The notes beneath the pieces were generated by a model that had not been told where the DNA came from, did not search any database, and was given only the letters and a program-made list of their open reading frames with translations. A DNA stretch of 64,000 nt from Kocuria sp. TGY1127_2 (GTDB taxonomy: Bacteria; Actinomycetota; Actinomycetes; Actinomycetales; Micrococcaceae): NCBI RefSeq assembly GCF_013394385.1, contig NZ_AP022834.1, forward strand, positions 744,001 to 808,000, written 5' to 3'. Position 1 is the first letter of the stretch. Every line of letters begins with the position of its first letter. The translations under genes and the position numbers were made by a program. Shown here in pieces: positions 15,917 to 25,120 of the stretch.

Positions 15917-17686
15917 ATGACTTCTTCAGACTCCCAGCCGGACGCGTTTTTTACCGCGGTTTCCGTGCTGGACTCTCTTTTTCGGTCCGGTATGCGGCAG
16001 GTAGTTCTGGCTCCCGGGTCCCGGTCTGCACCCCTGGCGTATGCCCTCGCTGCCGCCTCGGAGGCCGGGATTGTTGAGGTTCATGTCCGAATCGATGAGA
16101 GGTCTGCCGCGTTTACGGGGCTCGGTCTGGCCAAAGCCACGGGACGGCCGGTCGGCGTCGTGACGACCTCGGGTACCGCGGTCGGCGAATTGTTGCCGGC
16201 CGTGATGGAAGCAAACCATTCCGAAGTCCCTCTTGCGGTTCTTTCCGCGGATCGCCCGCCGCGGCTACGCGATACCGGTGCCAACCAGACCACGTGGCAA
16301 CCGGGTCTCTACGGCACTCACGTGCGCGCCTGGGCCGACCTCACGTCCTACCCAGAACCGGAGCCGGGGGAGCAGACGGTTGCATTCACCGATTGCCTCG
16401 CCGCGCTGACCGGGCGCGACCCCGAATCCTGGGAGGATGCGTCGCCTAGGCCGCTCGGGCCGGCGCACATCAACGTCGCCTTCGATGCTCCGTTGGCTCC
16501 GGACGCGAGGATGCGCGAAACCTTGCGTGCGTGGGCTTCGTCATTGGCAGATGTGCGCACCCCGGTGGCACCCCGGCTCGTTGACCGCACGGTCCTCGAC
16601 GTCCTCGCCGAGGATGCAGCGGATGGGGCACGGGAAGGGCCCACCCAGCGCACAGTAGTGGTCGCAGGAGACGGAGCCGGCCCCATTGCCAGGCGTTTTG
16701 CGGAAACTGTGGGAGCCCCGTTGCTGGCAGAACCCTCCTCGGGCGCCCGGGGCGGTCCGAATGCTCTGGGCACATACCAATTGCTCCTTGACGGAAAACT
16801 CGGGAAACTCATTGAGCGTGTGGTCCTCTTCGGGCGCCCGACCTTGTCCCGGTCTGTGGACAGTCTTCTCCATCGCCAGGACATCGAGTCGATCATTTAT
16901 CTGCCTCGTCCCGTGGCGTGGGCCCGCCCCGATCGGCGTCCAGAACGTCCTGTACAGACCCTCGAGGACGCCCGGAATTTCGCGGGTCGATGCGCTGCCT
17001 CCTGGCTCGAACAGTGGAGAAGTGAAGATCGTCGCCTCGACCGGTCCCTCAACGGTCTCTTCTCACAGGCCGAAGCCCGCAACGGCGTTCTCAACGGGCC
17101 TGGCGTTGCTCGATTGGTGAGGGAAGCGACCGACAAGGACGGGATAACCCTCGTCTGCGGGTCATCCAACCTCATCCGTGATCTCGACCTTGCCCCCATC
17201 GACGAGACTGTGGACCGTGAAGCGGCAGTCTACGCGAACCGCGGGCTTGCCGGCATCGACGGCACAGTGGCAACGGCAAGCGGCATCGCGCTGGCCGAGC
17301 AAGGACCGGTCCGCCTCCTCCTGGGAGACCTGACGCTCCTTCACGATTCCGGATCGTTGCTCATCGGGCCGGGGGAAACCGTGCCCGACCTACAGATCAT
17401 TGTGTTCAACGACGCGGGCGGCGGGATCTTTTCGACCCTCGAGCACGGCAACGTGGCCCGGGATGAGGGGTGGTCGGGGGCCGTGGAACGTTTCTTCGGG
17501 ACACCGCAGATGGCGGACCTGGAACGCCTTGCTGCCGTGCATCATCACCATTATGTCCGCGCGGACGACGCCGAAGCGCTGAGGTGCGCGCTGTCTTCTC
17601 CGATTCGCGGTATCACCCTGATCGAGGTCCGGGGTACACGGGAGGGACTTGCCGACGAGCGCGTCCTCTGGAAGGAGCGCGTCTGA
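15917..17686 (+). CDS. menD: 2-Succinyl-5-enolpyruvyl-6-hydroxy-3-cyclohexene-1-carboxylate synthase
   Basis: MenD is the thiamine-diphosphate enzyme that joins isochorismate and 2-oxoglutarate. The 589-residue protein has the N-terminal APGSRSAPLA and VRIDERSAAF (with the cofactor-activating Glu), the DRPPRLRDTGANQT segment, and the ThDP/Mg region with NRGLAGIDGTVATA. The ATG at 15917 follows a TAAAATAAT element by only a few bases, suggesting a leaderless or very short-leader message. It diverges from the metal operon and ends against a long inverted repeat. Confidence 0.96.
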   Translation: MTSSDSQPDAFFTAVSVLDSLFRSGMRQVVLAPGSRSAPLAYALAAASEAGIVEVHVRIDERSAAFTGLGLAKATGRPVGVVTTSGTAVGELLPAVMEANHSEVPLAVLSADRPPRLRDTGANQTTWQPGLYGTHVRAWADLTSYPEPEPGEQTVAFTDCLAALTGRDPESWEDASPRPLGPAHINVAFDAPLAPDARMRETLRAWASSLADVRTPVAPRLVDRTVLDVLAEDAADGAREGPTQRTVVVAGDGAGPIARRFAETVGAPLLAEPSSGARGGPNALGTYQLLLDGKLGKLIERVVLFGRPTLSRSVDSLLHRQDIESIIYLPRPVAWARPDRRPERPVQTLEDARNFAGRCAASWLEQWRSEDRRLDRSLNGLFSQAEARNGVLNGPGVARLVREATDKDGITLVCGSSNLIRDLDLAPIDETVDREAAVYANRGLAGIDGTVATASGIALAEQGPVRLLLGDLTLLHDSGSLLIGPGETVPDLQIIVFNDAGGGIFSTLEHGNVARDEGWSGAVERFFGTPQMADLERLAAVHHHHYVRADDAEALRCALSSPIRGITLIEVRGTREGLADERVLWKERV

Positions 17687-17704
17687 TTCGGGGCCGTACG
17701 ACAA

Positions 17705-17766
17705 CGGGGGCGTCTGTCTGCCGTACGCAGGGGAATAACCCCGCGCACGACAGGCAAACGCCCCCG
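17705..17766. terminator. Long inverted repeat between menD and MMPL gene 1
   Basis: Outer arms CGGGGGCGT (17705-17713) and ACGCCCCCG (17758-17766) enclose further imperfect pairing that closes on GGGG-AATAA-CCCC. There is no T-run. Its position between two convergent stop codons makes a bidirectional terminator the likeliest role. Confidence 0.6.
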
Positions 17767-17784
17767 CACCCGGCTCGAACGCTC

Positions 17785-20274
17785 CTAGTCCTTGCGCTCC
17801 AGTGAAGCGCCCTCGACGTCGACGTCCGGCAGGATCTTGTCGACCCAACGCGGCAACCACCACGCCTTCGAGCCCATGAGGTACATGAGCGCGGGGATGA
17901 GCGTCATGCGAACCACGAAAGCGTCGAATAGCACACCCGCTGCCAGTGAGAAGCCGATCGAGGCGATCATGGCTTCGCCGCTGAAGACGAAGCCGAGGAA
18001 GACCCCGGCCATGATCAGTGCGGCTGCCAGGACGACCTTGGCGCTGTGGTTGAAGCCGATGATGACCGACTTCTTGCCTCCGCGCCCGTGGCTGTACGCC
18101 TCGCGCATCGACGAGACCAGGAAGACTTGGTAATCCATGGCGAGTCCGAACAGGATGCCAACCGCAAGAATCGGCAGGAAACTGAGGATCGGGCCGGGGT
18201 CGGTGACCCCGAACAGGGATCCGAGCCAGCCCCACTGGAACACCGCGACCGTCGCGCCGAACGAAGCCAAGAGCGAGAACAGGAACCCTAGGGTCGCCGT
18301 CAGCGGTACGAGGATTGAACGGAAGACCAGGATCAGCACGAGAAGCGAGAGGCCCAAGACGATGGCCAGGTAAATGGGCAGCACCTTGAACAGCTTCTCG
18401 GAGATGTCGATGTTCATCGCTGTCTGCCCCGCCACGCCGAAGGTCACGTCTCCGTCGTCGGTGTGGACCTTGAGGTCACGCAGGTCGTTTACCAAATCAT
18501 TGGTCGAGACGTCGCTGGGTCCGTCCTTCGGAACGATCTGGTACATGACCATGCTGTTGTCCTTGGAGATTGCGGCGGGCACCACGGTCTCCACATCGTC
18601 CTGCTTCTGCAGATCCTGTCCGACGTCGATCTGCAATTGCTTGGCCTGATCCTCGGTGGTTCCCTCCGGAAGCTGAGCGGCCGCGACCATGGTGCTGTTC
18701 CGGCCCGCACCGAACTGCTCCTCGATGGTCTTGTAACTCTTGTAGGCGCCGGAATCAGGGCTGGAGCTCGTGGCATCGGGCAGTCCCAGTCGGATCTGAG
18801 TCATCGGGATGGCGATGATGATCAGCACCAGGGCGGAGACGATGGCGGTGACGATGGGACGCTTGGTGACGAATTTCAGCCACCCGTGCGGCGAGGACTC
18901 GTGTTCCAGATGCGCCTTATGGGCACGGTCCTGAAGTTGCCCGTCACCGACCAGGTTCTCGCTCTGGGCATTCTCCCTGAGCCGTGCACGTCGCTGTATC
19001 GTCTGCCACCGCTTCTTGGTAATGATCCTTCGGCCGATGAGCCCGAGCATGGCCGGCGTCAGAGTCACGGCCACCACGACGGCCAACAGGACCGACGCCG
19101 CGGCGACATTGCCCATCACGGACAGGAACGGAATCCCTACCACGTTGAGCGCGAGCAAGGCGATGATGACTGTGGTGCCGGCGAAGACCACCGCGTTGCC
19201 GCTGGTGCCCGTCGCCAGCGCAACCGAGTCCTTGATGCCCATGCCTCGCACCAGGTTGTTGCGGTGTCTGTTGATGATGAACAGTGAGTAGTCGATGCCG
19301 ACCGCGAGACCCAGCATCGATCCGAGGGCCGGCGTCGTGGAGTTCATTTCGACGACGCCCGATAGCGAGAACGTGCCGAGCATGGCCGCGCCCACGCCGA
19401 CGAGGGCCATGAGAATCGGAAGTCCGGCGGCGATGAATGTGCCCATCATGATGAGCAGGATGATGAAGGCCACGATGACGCCGATGATTTCGGCGGTGGG
19501 CTTCATATCGGGCTGGCCCTCGAGATTTTGATCGAATTGGACGTCGAGGCCCTTGAGAACGGCGTCGGCAAGGTCCGAACGCACCTCGGAAAGCGTGTCT
19601 GGAGAGACCGAGTTGATCTCATCCTTGAAGCTGATGCTGGCCAGGGCCGCCGACTCGTTGTCCGAGACGGAGGAGTACTGGCTCGACATGTCGATTTTGG
19701 CCTTGTTCTGGTCGAACTCGGTCTTCTTCTGCTCGAATTGTGACTTCTGTGCGTCCAGTTCCTTCTGCTTGTCGTCAATCTCCTTATAGGCATCTGACGG
19801 CGCGTTGGAAGATTTGAGCTTCGAGCGAGCTTCGTCGATCTGCTTTTGACCGTCGTCGAGTTTCTTCTGGCCGTCTTCGATCTGCGGGGCGGCTTGTTGG
19901 AGCTGAGCCTTGCCCTGGTCGATCTGCTTCTGCTCGTCGAACGGGTTGGTCGTCGACTCGACGCCGTCGACCTTCCCGACCTTCTGGAGAGCGCTGGCGA
20001 GGGTTTGCTTCTGCTCGTCGGAAATCGCGGAGCCGTCTGCGGTCTTGACGACTGCCTGGCCCGAACCGGCGTTCGCATTGAGGTCGAATTTGTCACTCAG
20101 CTCGTCTTGGAGCTGTTGGGACTTGGTGCCAGGGATCGTGACGTTGGAGCTCAGATCCCCTTTGAACGCGGCGTATGACCCGCCCAAAGCCAGGAGGATC
20201 ACAATCCACAGACTGATGATCACCCATGCCTTGCGCGCGGCGAATCCGCCGATACGGTATAGGAGTTTTGCCAT
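17785..20274 (-). CDS. MMPL/RND-family transporter 1
   Basis: The 829-residue membrane protein has the two-repeat MMPL layout: helix 1 at about 12-32, an extracytoplasmic loop, helices 2-6, a second loop and helices 7-12. The first loop holds a long Gln/Asp/Lys-rich coiled coil (about 115-205) with repeated DDGQKQ-type units. Conserved VGIDYSLFI and FGLAMDYQVFL provide the proton-relay Asp-Tyr pairs. The ATG at 20274 is followed directly by helix 1. It probably exports a lipid or hydrophobic compound under control of the TetR gene 29 bases upstream. Confidence 0.9.
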   Translation of the reverse strand: MAKLLYRIGGFAARKAWVIISLWIVILLALGGSYAAFKGDLSSNVTIPGTKSQQLQDELSDKFDLNANAGSGQAVVKTADGSAISDEQKQTLASALQKVGKVDGVESTTNPFDEQKQIDQGKAQLQQAAPQIEDGQKKLDDGQKQIDEARSKLKSSNAPSDAYKEIDDKQKELDAQKSQFEQKKTEFDQNKAKIDMSSQYSSVSDNESAALASISFKDEINSVSPDTLSEVRSDLADAVLKGLDVQFDQNLEGQPDMKPTAEIIGVIVAFIILLIMMGTFIAAGLPILMALVGVGAAMLGTFSLSGVVEMNSTTPALGSMLGLAVGIDYSLFIINRHRNNLVRGMGIKDSVALATGTSGNAVVFAGTTVIIALLALNVVGIPFLSVMGNVAAASVLLAVVVAVTLTPAMLGLIGRRIITKKRWQTIQRRARLRENAQSENLVGDGQLQDRAHKAHLEHESSPHGWLKFVTKRPIVTAIVSALVLIIIAIPMTQIRLGLPDATSSSPDSGAYKSYKTIEEQFGAGRNSTMVAAAQLPEGTTEDQAKQLQIDVGQDLQKQDDVETVVPAAISKDNSMVMYQIVPKDGPSDVSTNDLVNDLRDLKVHTDDGDVTFGVAGQTAMNIDISEKLFKVLPIYLAIVLGLSLLVLILVFRSILVPLTATLGFLFSLLASFGATVAVFQWGWLGSLFGVTDPGPILSFLPILAVGILFGLAMDYQVFLVSSMREAYSHGRGGKKSVIIGFNHSAKVVLAAALIMAGVFLGFVFSGEAMIASIGFSLAAGVLFDAFVVRMTLIPALMYLMGSKAWWLPRWVDKILPDVDVEGASLERKD

Positions 20275-20303
20275 GACTTCTCTCGATGGTTGATGGTTCA
20301 GTG

Positions 20304-21029
20304 TCAGATGCGAGGGCGGCCATTGGCCACCTGCGCGAAGGCCCAGTTGAGGTCTTCGCGCAGGACTTCCAGGGTGAGCAGATCGATTGCCTCGGCTCCC
20401 TGAATGGTTTGAGTGACACGGGCCTTGCCCGTTGAGCACGGCCCGGATCGGCTGGCATCCAGGATGCCCAACCGGTTGACGCCGTGGAGGAGACCGAAGG
20501 CTATGCCCGTGGTCAGGTTGAAGACATACATCTGGATTTTGACGCCCTGTTCGAAATCCAGGGAGGGGTAGTTCTCGGCGAGGGCTTCCATGAGCTGTTC
20601 GGCGACGCTGGCCAGAGTCCGCAGGATGTGTTGGCCCAACATGTCGAGCATGTCCGGGCTTAGTCGCATGCTCAGCGCCAAGAATCTTGCGAATAGTTCG
20701 TCGGCACCGGGGCGATCGAAGCTCTCGCGGAACTTCCGATCCAGCGCCTCGGGAATTTCGTGCGCGGACAACCTCGCAGGAATGCTCGGTTCGTCCAGGA
20801 GCCGGACGAGGTACGAGCTGACTCTGGCCAGAATGACATCGTGAAGGTTGGGGAAATGGTTGAAGAGGGACCTTTCGGAGATCCCAGCCCGCTCGGCCAG
20901 CGTCCGTGATTTGAGCGCCTCGAACCCATCCTCGAGCACGATGGTCTCCGCGGCATCGAGAATCGCCTTGCGAGTGGCCTCACGCCGAGCATGGCGGCGG
21001 TCACCGGTCGGCAGGGTCGAAGTACTCAT
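20304..21029 (-). CDS. TetR-family regulator 1
   Basis: The 241-residue protein has an N-terminal helix-turn-helix (about 17-63; LAERAGISERSLFNHFPN) and a helical ligand-binding C-terminal domain. The ATG at 21029 is preferred because the DNA-binding domain starts about 14 residues in. It lies between the two MMPL genes and directly upstream of MMPL gene 1, which it probably represses. An AT-rich imperfect inverted repeat (ATTTAC...GCAAAT) just upstream is a candidate operator. Confidence 0.88.
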   Translation of the reverse strand: MSTSTLPTGDRRHARREATRKAILDAAETIVLEDGFEALKSRTLAERAGISERSLFNHFPNLHDVILARVSSYLVRLLDEPSIPARLSAHEIPEALDRKFRESFDRPGADELFARFLALSMRLSPDMLDMLGQHILRTLASVAEQLMEALAENYPSLDFEQGVKIQMYVFNLTTGIAFGLLHGVNRLGILDASRSGPCSTGKARVTQTIQGAEAIDLLTLEVLREDLNWAFAQVANGRPRI

Positions 21030-21099
21030 GTATTTACAGTAATTGCAAATTCTTTTGAGGATCAACGAGTCCTCGTGTGTCCTTGGGCACGTCCAATCG

Positions 21100-23631
21100 C
21101 TACTGCTGGTCTTCTTGGGTCTTCCGTTCGAGGGAAGCGCCCTCGACGTCGACATTCGGCAGGATCTTCTCGAGCCAGCGAGGCATCCACCACGCCGCTT
21201 CGCCGAGCAGATGCATCGCTGCGGGGATCAGGGTCATGCGAATCACAAAGGCATCGAGGAGTACGCCGAAGGCCAAGCCGAAGCCGATGGGGCGGATCAT
21301 GGTCAGTTCGGAGAAGACGAACCCGCCGAACACGCTGAACATGATGATCGCCGCCGCCACCACAACTCGAGCTGATTGGTTGTATCCCATGATGACAGCC
21401 TTGCGAGCAGGTGCTCCGTGGGCATATGCCTCGCGCATTCCGGAGACCAGGAACATCTGGTAGTCCATGGCCAGCCCGAACAGGATTCCCACCGCCAGGG
21501 TCGGCAGGAACGAAAGCACGATCGAAGCATCGTGGACCTGGAAAATCTGCCCGAGCCAACCCCACTGGTAGATCGCGACGACGCCGCCGAACGATGCCAA
21601 CAGAGAGAACAGGAAACCAAGTGTCGCAATGAGAGGAACCAGAATCGATCGGAAGACCAACACCATGATCAGGAACGACAGGCCGAGCACGATTCCGATG
21701 TACCCCGGAAGTGCTTTCGACAGGATCTGGGAAATGTCGATGTTTCCCCCGGTTTGGCCGGTCACGCCCAATGTGACATGGTCCTGGGCCTCGGTGTCCG
21801 AGGAGAGGTCGCGCAAACTGTTGACGAGCTTCTCGGTGGATTCGGCGGCGGGTCCTTCGTCAGGCGTTACCTGGAAGACTTCCACGGATTCATCCTCTGC
21901 GATGGGACCCGGGACCACGGTTTTGACGTCGTCTTGATCTTGGATCTTCTCGGCCAGCTTGATCTGAAGATCTTGTGCGGCGGTCTGATCTGTGTCCGAC
22001 GGCAGTTCGGCCACCACGAGAATGGTGCCATTGGCCCCGGCGCCGAATTTGTCCTCAACCTGCTTGTACGCCTTGTAGTCGGTCGAATCCACGGACTCAG
22101 TCGAGGCGTCCGGGAGGCCGAGTCGCATTGAGGCGGTGGGTATCGCAATGATTCCGAGCACGACAATAGCGCCCAAGATGACGAGAACGGGGTGGCGCGT
22201 GACCGTTTTGGCCCAGCCGCGCGGCTCGTCGAGCCGTTTGAGGTGAACGTGTTTGCCGGCATGCCCGTTGTAGGTGGCCCTCTCGTTCTTGTTCAGGACA
22301 TGCAATTTGATGATCCCCAGAAGGGCAGGGGTTAGCGTCACGGACACCAGAACCGCGATCAGCACGCACATGGCTGCGGTCGTGCCCATGATGCCCAGGA
22401 ATGGAATTCCGACGACGTTCAGGGCCAGCAAAGCGACAATGACCGTCGTGCCCGCGAACACCACGGCATTTCCGCTGGTTCCATTGGCCAAGGCGATGGA
22501 TTGGGAGAGTGCGTGACCCTGCCGAAGGTTGACTCGGTGCCGGTTGAGGATGAACAGGGAGTAGTCGATTCCGACGGCAAGCCCCAACATGAGCCCGAGC
22601 ATCGGTGTGATCTGCTGGATCTCGATGACCGAGGATAGGGCCATGGTGATCAGGACACCGATGCCCACACCGATCAGTGCCGTGACGAGGGGGAGACCCG
22701 CGGCAATGATGGTCCCCAGCATGATCAGCAGGACCACGAGCGCAATCACGACGCCGATGATCTCCGAGGGCCCGGCCAAAGCGCCCAAATCCTGGGCGAT
22801 GGACTGGCTGTAGTTGATATCTACGCCCCGGATCCCGGCATCATCGATGGTTTGTCGCAGCGAATCCTTGGTTTCTTGGCTGATGTTCTGTTCGGTTTCG
22901 TCGAAGGAAATCGATGCGATGGCGGTCGACCCGTCCGTGGAAACCATGGCCGCCGATTCGGATAGCTTGAAGAGTTTCAGATTGCGGTCATACTCACGCT
23001 GCTGGTCCCGGAGCTGATCTCGGCTCTTGTCGAGTTCGTCCTTCTTGCCGTCCAAGGTTTTGCGCTGATCATCCAGCTTCTGCTGTTCCGATTCCAATTG
23101 CCCCTGGGCGGACCCCGGATCAGGTGCCCCAGAGGCTTGTTTCGCGGCCTCGTCCAGTTTTGTCTGCCCCTGGCTCAGCTGCTGGTACCCGTCGTCGAGT
23201 TGCTTCTGTCCGTCGCCCAATTGCCGCCATGCGCCCTCAATCTTGCGGGCTGCATCGTCGAGCTGGGACTTCGAATCCTTGAGCGAGCTCTGTGTCTGGA
23301 AGGGATCGGTCGTCGACGCGACGCCGTCGACCTTGCCCGCATCCGACAATGCGTCCGCCAGCTCGGATTTCTGCGACTCTGTGAAAGGTTTGCCATCTTT
23401 GGTCGAGACGACGGCCTGTCCCATGCCGTGGCTGGCATCGGGGACTTTGTCCTTCAAGAGGTTCTGCAACCGCTCCGTTTCCGAACCGGGCAGGGAAAAG
23501 GCGTTGCTGAGCTGGCCGCCGTAAGCGGCGAAGCTGCCGCCCGCGGCAGCGAGGGCAACGAGCCACACCACAAGCACGAGCCAGGCCTTTCGGGCACAGA
23601 AGCGTCCGATCTTATAAAGCAGCGATGCCAT
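21100..23631 (-). CDS. MMPL/RND-family transporter 2
   Basis: The 843-residue paralogue of the 17785-20274 gene has the same helix order, a coiled-coil first loop (about 115-215, with GDGQKQLDDGYQQL), VGIDYSLFI and FGLAMDYQMFL. It also ends in the same kind of tail (NVDVEGASLERK versus DVDVEGASLERK). The start overlaps the end of TetR gene 2 by 20 bases, so the two are co-translated. It is presumed to be an exporter of a hydrophobic compound; the substrate is unknown. Confidence 0.9.
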   Translation of the reverse strand: MASLLYKIGRFCARKAWLVLVVWLVALAAAGGSFAAYGGQLSNAFSLPGSETERLQNLLKDKVPDASHGMGQAVVSTKDGKPFTESQKSELADALSDAGKVDGVASTTDPFQTQSSLKDSKSQLDDAARKIEGAWRQLGDGQKQLDDGYQQLSQGQTKLDEAAKQASGAPDPGSAQGQLESEQQKLDDQRKTLDGKKDELDKSRDQLRDQQREYDRNLKLFKLSESAAMVSTDGSTAIASISFDETEQNISQETKDSLRQTIDDAGIRGVDINYSQSIAQDLGALAGPSEIIGVVIALVVLLIMLGTIIAAGLPLVTALIGVGIGVLITMALSSVIEIQQITPMLGLMLGLAVGIDYSLFILNRHRVNLRQGHALSQSIALANGTSGNAVVFAGTTVIVALLALNVVGIPFLGIMGTTAAMCVLIAVLVSVTLTPALLGIIKLHVLNKNERATYNGHAGKHVHLKRLDEPRGWAKTVTRHPVLVILGAIVVLGIIAIPTASMRLGLPDASTESVDSTDYKAYKQVEDKFGAGANGTILVVAELPSDTDQTAAQDLQIKLAEKIQDQDDVKTVVPGPIAEDESVEVFQVTPDEGPAAESTEKLVNSLRDLSSDTEAQDHVTLGVTGQTGGNIDISQILSKALPGYIGIVLGLSFLIMVLVFRSILVPLIATLGFLFSLLASFGGVVAIYQWGWLGQIFQVHDASIVLSFLPTLAVGILFGLAMDYQMFLVSGMREAYAHGAPARKAVIMGYNQSARVVVAAAIIMFSVFGGFVFSELTMIRPIGFGLAFGVLLDAFVIRMTLIPAAMHLLGEAAWWMPRWLEKILPNVDVEGASLERKTQEDQQ

Positions 23632-24304
23632 GGGCAGGTCCCTTCAGGACGGAATCGAATGAAATGGTCGTCAGGTAGTCGAGAGCTTCGCGGACCTTGT
23701 CCTGCGTCTCGACGGTCGTCGAGCCCAGGCCGTCATCGCCGAGCGCTTCGTGCAGTGCCACGCAGATGGTGTCGAGCAGTACCCGGCAGAGGATGTGGAC
23801 CCGCATGACCGGAACAGATGGATATGCCCCGCGAACGATCTCGATCAAACGGTTGATCATGCGTTGCATCGAGGACTGTCCCCACGTCGCCAGTCCCTGG
23901 TAGTTCACCATCTGGCTGGCAGTGCTGACGCTCTCCCGTATGTTCTCAAGTACTTCGGGCCGCAGCACGAATTCGGTGAAGGCGTGGGTGACATGAGAGG
24001 TCATGGATTCCTCGTTGTGCCCCGGGCCGATCCGGAACCCATCCGCGAGCCGATCGAAGTCGTCATTGATCTGGGCGAACGCAGCTTCTTCGATCGAGGA
24101 GAAATGATTGAACACTGTCCTGCGAGAAACCCCCGCCCGTGCAGCGAGCTCATCCACGTTCAGGCTCTGCGGCCCTTCGCGACGAACGAGCGCGGCGGCC
24201 GCCGCGGCGATCGCGTGTCGGTTCTGCTCGCGCACCAGGCTCCGACGATCTTGCGTGGCGCCACGGGTCGAGGCAGGTTGAACGCGCGGCGGGACGATAG
24301 ACAT
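23612..24304 (-). CDS. TetR-family regulator 2
   Basis: The 230-residue protein has a helix-turn-helix around residues 45-67 (LAARAGVSRRTVFNHFSS) after a basic N-terminal tail, and a helical effector domain. It overlaps MMPL gene 2 and diverges from menG across about 120 bases, so its operator could also affect menG. It is paralogous in arrangement, though not closely in sequence, to TetR gene 1. Confidence 0.88.
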   Translation of the reverse strand: MSIVPPRVQPASTRGATQDRRSLVREQNRHAIAAAAAALVRREGPQSLNVDELAARAGVSRRTVFNHFSSIEEAAFAQINDDFDRLADGFRIGPGHNEESMTSHVTHAFTEFVLRPEVLENIRESVSTASQMVNYQGLATWGQSSMQRMINRLIEIVRGAYPSVPVMRVHILCRVLLDTICVALHEALGDDGLGSTTVETQDKVREALDYLTTISFDSVLKGPAHGIAAL

Positions 24305-24423
24305 GGGATGAGCTTAGAAGAGTCGGTGCACTGGGTGCAATGAAACGAAGCCACATTATGTATTGCGGCTCATTTCCACAGACCCGGTTCTGGGGCGCGC
24401 TGCCGTCTGACAGAATGGACAGC

Positions 24424-25116
24424 GTGAACCGAGCTGATCTTGATAAGAAGTCCGAGGAAGTCTCCGCGATGTTCGACGGGGTCGCGCCGAAATACGACCT
24501 CATGAACACACTGCTCTCCTTGGGGCAGGACCGTGGCTGGAGAAAGGCCACGGTCAAAGCCGCAGAGCCTGCACCCGGTCAGCGAATCCTGGATATGGCG
24601 GCCGGCACCGGCGCCTCATCCGTTCCGTATGCAGAGGCCGGGCTCGACGTCGTCGCCGCGGACCTTTCCGAGGGAATGTTAGCCGAAGGACGCCGCCGTC
24701 ATCCCGAGATCGACTTTGTCCGTGCCGACGTCACGGATCTGCCGTTCGAAGATGAAGAATTCGATACCGTGACGATGTCGTTTGGCTTGCGCAACGTCGC
24801 CGAATACCCCAAAGCTCTCCGCGAACTGTATCGCGTGACCAAATCCGGCGGAACGCTCGTCATCTGTGAATTCTCTACGCCGACGTGGCCGCCGTTCCGC
24901 AGGATCTACCAGGAATACTTGATGCGAGCGCTTCCCCCTGCCGCTAGCATCTTCTCTTCCAACCCCGAGTCCTATACCTATCTGGCCGAGACCATTCGCG
25001 ATTGGCCGGCTCAGGAGCAGCTCGCCTCGGCCATCGCGGAAGCGGGCTGGCATGGGGTTCAGTATCGCAACCTGACCGGTGGGATCGTGGCGCTTCATAG
25101 GGGTTTCAAGGCATAG
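24424..25116 (+). CDS. menG: Demethylmenaquinone methyltransferase
   Basis: MenG (UbiE) makes the final C-methylation of menaquinone using SAM. The 230-residue protein begins VNRADLDKKSEEVSAMFDGVA, like other actinobacterial MenG proteins, and has the SAM motif ILDMAAGTG (55-63), then MSFGLRN and the C-terminal NLTGGIVALHRG. The GTG at 24424 is chosen over an ATG at 24415 on family alignment; an AGAAT element just upstream suggests a short leader. menJ starts five bases after its stop. Confidence 0.94.
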   Translation: MNRADLDKKSEEVSAMFDGVAPKYDLMNTLLSLGQDRGWRKATVKAAEPAPGQRILDMAAGTGASSVPYAEAGLDVVAADLSEGMLAEGRRRHPEIDFVRADVTDLPFEDEEFDTVTMSFGLRNVAEYPKALRELYRVTKSGGTLVICEFSTPTWPPFRRIYQEYLMRALPPAASIFSSNPESYTYLAETIRDWPAQEQLASAIAEAGWHGVQYRNLTGGIVALHRGFKA

Positions 25117-25120
25117 GCAC

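Noticed and set aside
18463-19287. A 274-codon plus-strand frame opposite MMPL gene 1
   Set aside because: It is an antisense shadow, rich in Gly, Asp and His, with no family match.
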